From the NCBI GenBank assembly GCA_958295665.1, contig OY282558.1, positions 312,204,092 to 312,268,091 on the forward strand: a stretch of 64,000 nt of DNA, written 5' to 3'. The stretch's first letter is position 1. Each line of letters starts with the position of its first letter. The notes beneath the pieces were generated by a model. The model worked only from the letters and a program-made list of their open reading frames with translations, ran no database searches and was not told the DNA's origin. Source of the DNA: Tipula vernalis (lineage: Eukaryota; Arthropoda; Insecta; Diptera; Tipulidae). Below, piece by piece: positions 60,256 through 64,000 of this stretch. The position numbers were made by a program, and so were the translations under genes.

Positions 60256-60395
60256 GAAACCTTTTGCAAATTAAGTGCAACATTTTGCAAATTAAACGGA
60301 ACTATTTGCAAATTCAGTAAATCCTTTTACAATTAGAGTGAAACTTTTTATTAAATTAAATGAAACAATTTGCAAATAAATTGAAACCCATAATC
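60240..60395 (+). repeat. ~22-bp minisatellite
   Basis: Degenerate copies of TTTTGCAAATTAAGTGAAAC at about 60,262, 60,283 and 60,303, continuing to about 60,390, at ~21-28 bp spacing. It directly follows the end of element C and precedes the Helitron end by ~240 bp. Confidence 0.75.
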
Positions 60396-60634
60396 TGGCA
60401 ATCTCGGCAAAATCAACTCTATTATATGGATTGAAACTCCATAAGTACATTTGTCATAAATCCGTCAGGATTTTGCTTGCTAAAACGTTGGTAATCCCCC
60501 ATGTGTTGTATTGTTAGTTTCTTTACACAAGCTGTGATTTTAACTCGAGGGAAATTTTACAAGTAACTTTGAACAACATAAAGAGATACGTCAAAGTTTT
60601 GGTTGCACAATGACTCAATTTGTTTTATAGATCA

Positions 60635-60670
60635 CTAGCTGTACCCTGCGCGCGTTGCTACGCTACCAAC
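60635..60670 (-). terminator. Helitron 3' terminus
   Basis: On the minus strand the element ends with a short GC-rich hairpin GCGT-AGCA-ACGC (60,667-60,656), then GCGCAGGGTACAG, then CTAG at 60,638-60,635, followed by T. A hairpin about 10-15 nt before CTRR, inserted 5' of T, is the defining 3' end of Helitrons. Confidence 0.9.
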
Positions 60671-60788
60671 TAAAATAAATTTGGAGGAAAAACATTATAC
60701 AAATATTCAATTCATTTTGAGTCATTTTATTGATTTTGTTCATTTCGAAAAAATTGTAACATTTCAGCGTTTCGTTTCAATTCGATAT

Positions 60789-61886
60789 TTATTGAAGTGC
60801 TGTGGGACACACAATATTTCTTGTTTTTCCATCTGGTGCATAAACGAATAAATCAGAAGGTTTTCCGACGCGTGAGCAGGTCACATAGAGCTGCCCATGT
60901 GAGAAGCATGGATTCTCCAAATTTAATCCACACAATTGCAACGATTTTCCTTGTGCTTTGTTGATAGTTATTGCGAAAGCGAGTTTCACCGGAAACTGCA
61001 AACGTTTGAATTTGAGTGGCATATCTCTCGGGATCATTGGGATACGCGGCAACAGTACGTCTTCAGCTTTAAATTTTCCAGTCAAAATTTTTGCCTCGAT
61101 AACAATGTTGTCGTTTCGCCGGGTATTCCACTCTGAATAGTGAAGTTGATGGTATTGACTGAGCCACTGATGATTTTTGTAGTTCTGTGCAATGTTTAGG
61201 AAAACATTTTGCACCAATTCCTCTATGCTTTCTGTGCTCTTACAGAAGTTTGCTGGCAAGGTGATACATTGCGTAGATTCATCAATATGCATTCGCCCAT
61301 TTCCAATATCCATTTATTGTTTTGCAAAATTTCCAACCGATGAATCCCGTTGTAGTTTTACACGCATGTTGGTTTTCAAAGTCAATTTCTGTAAATGACG
61401 CCCTAAAACCGATGATTTGAGACATGCATTAGGTTCATCAGCGGGTGTTGAACGTGGTATAACCGGCAGTGTTTGTCGAAAATCACCAGACAATAAAATA
61501 AGTGCGCCACCGAAGATCCGTGCGTTTCCTCTCAAATCTCGCAGTGTACGATCAAGCGCTTCCAATGATTTCTTGTAAAACATTGTACTTTCGTCCCATA
61601 TGATAATTTGACACGTTTGAAGTACTTTGCCCATTCAAGAATTTTTGCTGATGTTTCATGTTGGTGCCTCAGTGTTTTGTAAATTCAACGGCAGTTTCAA
61701 TGCTGAATGCGCTGTTCGGCTACCATCCAAAAGAGTTTCCGCAATTCCAGATGATGCAATGGCCAGTGCAATATTATTTTGTGATCGTATGGTTGCCAAA
61801 ATGAGTGAAAGGAGAAAAGTCTTGCCTGTACCACCGGGCACATCTATGAAAAACAGTCCACCGCTTTGTTCTGTGATTGAACGCAT
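60789..61886 (-). pseudogene. Helitron PIF1-like helicase
   Basis: One frame with stops near 61,655, 61,635 and 61,313. Walker A in IDVPGGTGKTFL (about 61,850), ASSGIAETLLDGSRTAHSAL (about 61,760), Walker B in CQIIIWDESTM (about 61,605), the GDFRQTLPVIP block (about 61,490), TLKTNMRV (about 61,375), then EAKILTGKFKAEDVLLPRIP (about 61,115) and the final FPVKLAFAITINKAQGKSLQ with LYVTCSRVGKPSDLFVYAP (about 60,890-60,840). Between NYKNHQWLS and NIVIEAKI roughly 70 residues of the usual helicase are missing, so besides the stops there is an internal deletion. Confidence 0.92.
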
Positions 61887-62560
61887 AATTCTGTCATACG
61901 CAATGCGTTGTTCTGAACCAACTGAGGAAGATTTGTCTGAACAAATGTCCCCAGTTCGTCAGAATCAAGGTGGGTTTCTCGTTGCAAATCACGATCGAAA
62001 AGGTCGTTCGCTGGTTGGTTCGGAGCTGGCATTCTTAGTTGCACCAGTGCCTTGTTAGCGCTTGCCAAACATATGTCTTCAATCAAAATCAATGCCTCAT
62101 TATACACGTTTGGTGTGAATTGAATGTCCGGATTTTGATTCGCAGCGCACAAACGATTTAGAATATCTTCACTCATGTAGTCCTTGTATTTTTCCCAAAG
62201 ATCTTTTGGATTAGATGGGAAGCAGGTTGTCAATATTATGGCAAATAACGTGCGTATTTGCTGTGGTCAAGCAGTATTCGATGCATCAGCGAGTGCAGTG
62301 TCCCAATGTGCATCATTCTCAAGAAGATTTAGTTCCTGGCAAGCTTGGCGATAAGTGGCGCAAAGCTGACCGTTCACTGTTCTTAAATCTTGGAAAGATC
62401 TCGGTCCACGTACATTTATTAAAAGCAATCGCAGATAGAAGCATTCTGTATTGTTCGGGTGAGCAGTGTACAGACGACCCAATGCGCCACTGGAATACAA
62501 ATTGGGATGTCCTTCAACTGCTTTACCTTGTTTGCGACGTTGAAATTTTTTAGCCGATGC
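61844..62560 (-). pseudogene. Helitron Rep-helicase linker region
   Basis: Conserved linker of Helitron proteins: LGRLYTAHPNNTECFYLRLL (about 62,480-62,420), LRTVNGQLCATYRQACQELN (about 62,380), LLENDAHWDTAL (about 62,320), then NPKDLWEKYKDYMSEDILNR (about 62,215) and YNEALILIED (about 62,110). Frames are mostly continuous, with one break near 62,265 and another near 62,560. Confidence 0.88.
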
Positions 62561-62563
62561 ATT

Positions 62564-63115
62564 TCATGTGTAGAATTTCGGTACCTCAGAATAAAGTAGA
62601 GTCTTTGCAAAAATATCATCTTGGCACAATGCGTAAAATGCAGTTAAAGTTGATGCCAATGGAACCAATCCTCTTGCACGTACATTATCTGCTGTGAAGT
62701 ACACGCGCTGTCCATTCTCGAGATGCACCGCCAAGTGTACTACTGTTGGATGTCGTTCATGGATTGGAAATGATAAGATGCGCCATACTGCTTCATTGCT
62801 GCTAATGTAGCGTCCAATTTGGTATTGGTTGATTTCATCGAGCGGTAAGCGGCCACATTCCCTACTCCGAAGACTGCCATGTCTCTTCCTTTGTTGACAT
62901 ATTTGCAAATGTATTTGATCGACTTCACTGAATTGCAATACTCAACATTAATGTGTGCTTTGAAGGTCTTTGAGAGCAACGGTGAATATGGCACAACCCA
63001 ACGATTATCGAATTCCACTTCAACGTTTTGTACTTTCAGAACGATGGATTTGCCGCCATCCTCAACTGATCGTCGACGATATAGTGGGTATCCGTCATTG
63101 CCAGTGTTGGTATGT
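62564..63115 (-). pseudogene. Helitron Rep, C-terminal part with the paired tyrosines
   Basis: NDGYPLYRRRS (about 63,110), FDNRWVVPYSPLLSKTFKAH (about 63,010) and KSIKYICKYVNKGRDMAVF (about 62,925-62,870): the YXXKY pair is the catalytic tyrosine motif of Helitron Rep and is intact. Then, one frame over, LPLDEINQYQIGRYISSNEA (about 62,850), VWRILSFPIHERHPTVVHL and FAKTLLYSEVPKFYT. The segment that should precede it, with the HUH histidines, is gone. Confidence 0.9.
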
Positions 63116-63313
63116 GTTGGTTTCCTCGTCTGTTTGTGAATTTCTCTTTATGATGTTGAAATGATACCCATCTTCTCCTAGACAAAACAGAATCGGATAC
63201 TGCAATCCGTCGTATGAGCGATGAATATCGGAGACTCGCTGAACGTTACCACTTCTACGATGAAGAATTATGTCGCGCGATTCGAATTCTTCGCCAACTA
63301 TCACGATCGCCAT
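63095..63313 (-). pseudogene. Helitron_like_N domain remnant
   Basis: IHRSYDGLQYPILFCLGEDG followed by YHFNI (about 63,225-63,160) is the family's N-terminal domain. Less than 70 bp separates its end from NDGYPLYRRR, whereas intact proteins have several hundred residues there, including the Rep fingers and HUH. A deletion joined them. The upstream part to 63,450 has ILHRRSGNVQRVSD and partly readable residues in other frames. Confidence 0.85.
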
Positions 63314-63527
63314 TTAATTCTGGCAGTTCAAGTTTTCTATTGGCGCAGCACATTCCTGGCGTTTCGTTCTTTAATTTGAGGGCGCTACAATACATACAAA
63401 TTTTATCCATTTTTCCAATGACGACCAAGATTTAAATGAGCGTACGTGTTCGTCTTGATCGAGCGGTGCTTATTCGAACATTTTGCAGCCTTCTTTCCCG
63501 TTGTTCAGTTGTCTCAGACGAACAGGC

Positions 63528-63725
63528 CTAAGTAGTACGTATTCGATCAGTTTCTAACATCACTTCTCGTTGTTCAGATGATTCAGACGAACGGGTCTCA
63601 GCGGCATGTACTCCAAGATTTTCCAGCCTTAATGCTCGTTGCTCGTCTGATTCTGAGGTTTGTAATGCTCTTTTCTTCCGTGCTTGAGGTGTAGATCGGC
63701 CAATTGCTTGTCGCTTTGGAGGCAT
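63528..63725 (-). pseudogene. Helitron protein N-terminus
   Basis: ATG at 63,725: MPPKRQAIGRSTPQARKKRA and repeated SSESSEQRE / TSESDEQRA units of about 20 residues. Basic N-termini of this type with R/E-rich repeats are usual in insect Helitron proteins. The frame breaks at about 63,530. Confidence 0.8.
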
Positions 63726-64000
63726 AATTGTACGGGAACGACGTGAAAAACGCGTTTGAATTTATTAGATGTCAATCAGCAATCCGAATCTCACAATGTA
63801 TCCAATCCAATTCAACCGGCTGTTCACACACGGATGGAAATGTTAATATTGACGGTGATCACCAATTCGCTGTGGGAAATTTGAAGTGAAAAAAATCAGC
63901 TTTCGAGAATTGTTTAAATCGATTTTAATTCCACTCACGATGATATCCGAAAAAAAAAACTGCACAGCAAATGCGTTCTGAACGTCAATCAGCAGTCAGA
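63726..64000 (-). other. Helitron 5' leader, continues off the window
   Basis: Non-coding, upstream of the start codon. No TC-starting 5' terminus is recognised, so the element extends past the right edge. Confidence 0.55.

Larger units (their letters stand above)
60635..64000 (-). mobile_element. Helitron (rolling-circle transposon), 5' end outside the window
   Basis: Minus-strand element with a canonical 3' end and Rep-helicase remnants in the right order: N-terminal basic region, Helitron_like_N, C-terminal part of Rep, PIF1-like helicase. The Rep part with the HUH metal-binding motif is missing and the helicase is broken, so it is non-autonomous. The 5' TC end is beyond 64,000. Sequence quality (long family-typical blocks) suggests a younger age than most elements here. 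Confidence 0.9.

Noticed and set aside
60936..62553. Plus-strand frames of 60-143 codons over the Helitron
   Set aside because: Antisense to the Helitron Rep-helicase frames, which carry the family motifs.

Overview
The window looks like transposon-rich, AT-rich intergenic or heterochromatin-like DNA from an insect. The mix of element families (BEL/Pao, a CsRn1-like Ty3/gypsy, Jockey/CR1-type and I/R1-type non-LTR elements, mariner, piggyBac, Helitron) and a GTCT-core dispersed repeat point to a fly, but this is inference and the species cannot be read from the sequence. I find no intact host gene, no rRNA or tRNA gene and no bacterial feature. Almost every recognisable protein is a decayed transposon protein with stops, frameshifts or internal deletions.

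Layout. 1-5.4 kb: a hammerhead-ribozyme-like hairpin, a six-copy 170-176 bp satellite, a piggyBac pseudogene split by a non-LTR insertion with an 8-bp target duplication, and a second unrelated ~172-bp tandem repeat. 8.6-11 kb: a decayed gypsy-type pol on the minus strand. 12.4-13.9 kb: a decayed DDE transposase and a probable solo LTR. 17.9-25.9 kb: a pile of three non-LTR fragments and a second gypsy fragment. 26-33.4 kb: a repeat province with a TCTG/TCAG microsatellite, a foldback-like structure with long inverted arms holding ~150-bp repeats, and a small cluster of 16-17 bp repeats in inverted blocks. 36.4-39 kb: a 3'-truncated mariner that runs into GT-rich minisatellite and ~105-bp tandem repeats. 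39-43 kb: AT-rich DNA with a (TA)n tract.

42,975-56,163 is the main structural unit: one BEL/Pao LTR retrotransposon on the minus strand with both LTRs, a 5-bp target duplication (ACGGG), a primer-binding site resembling the complement of tRNA-Tyr, and gag, protease, RT, RNase H and integrase remnants. Its protease is split by a ~6.1 kb insertion with 13-bp inverted ends. That insertion carries two MITE-like elements and, unexpectedly, a short intron-containing gene remnant at 51.89-52.30 kb. The left LTR carries its own ~0.41 kb insertion with a long hairpin.

56.2-60.3 kb: AT-rich DNA and a third non-LTR pseudogene. 60,635 to the right edge: a Helitron on the minus strand with a clear 3' terminus (short hairpin plus CTAG) and a PIF1-like helicase, but without the HUH part of Rep. 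The elements do not form a functional pathway. They record successive nested insertions. The most useful leads are the spliced gene remnant inside the 6.1 kb insertion, the two foldback-like structures, and the hammerhead-like hairpin.
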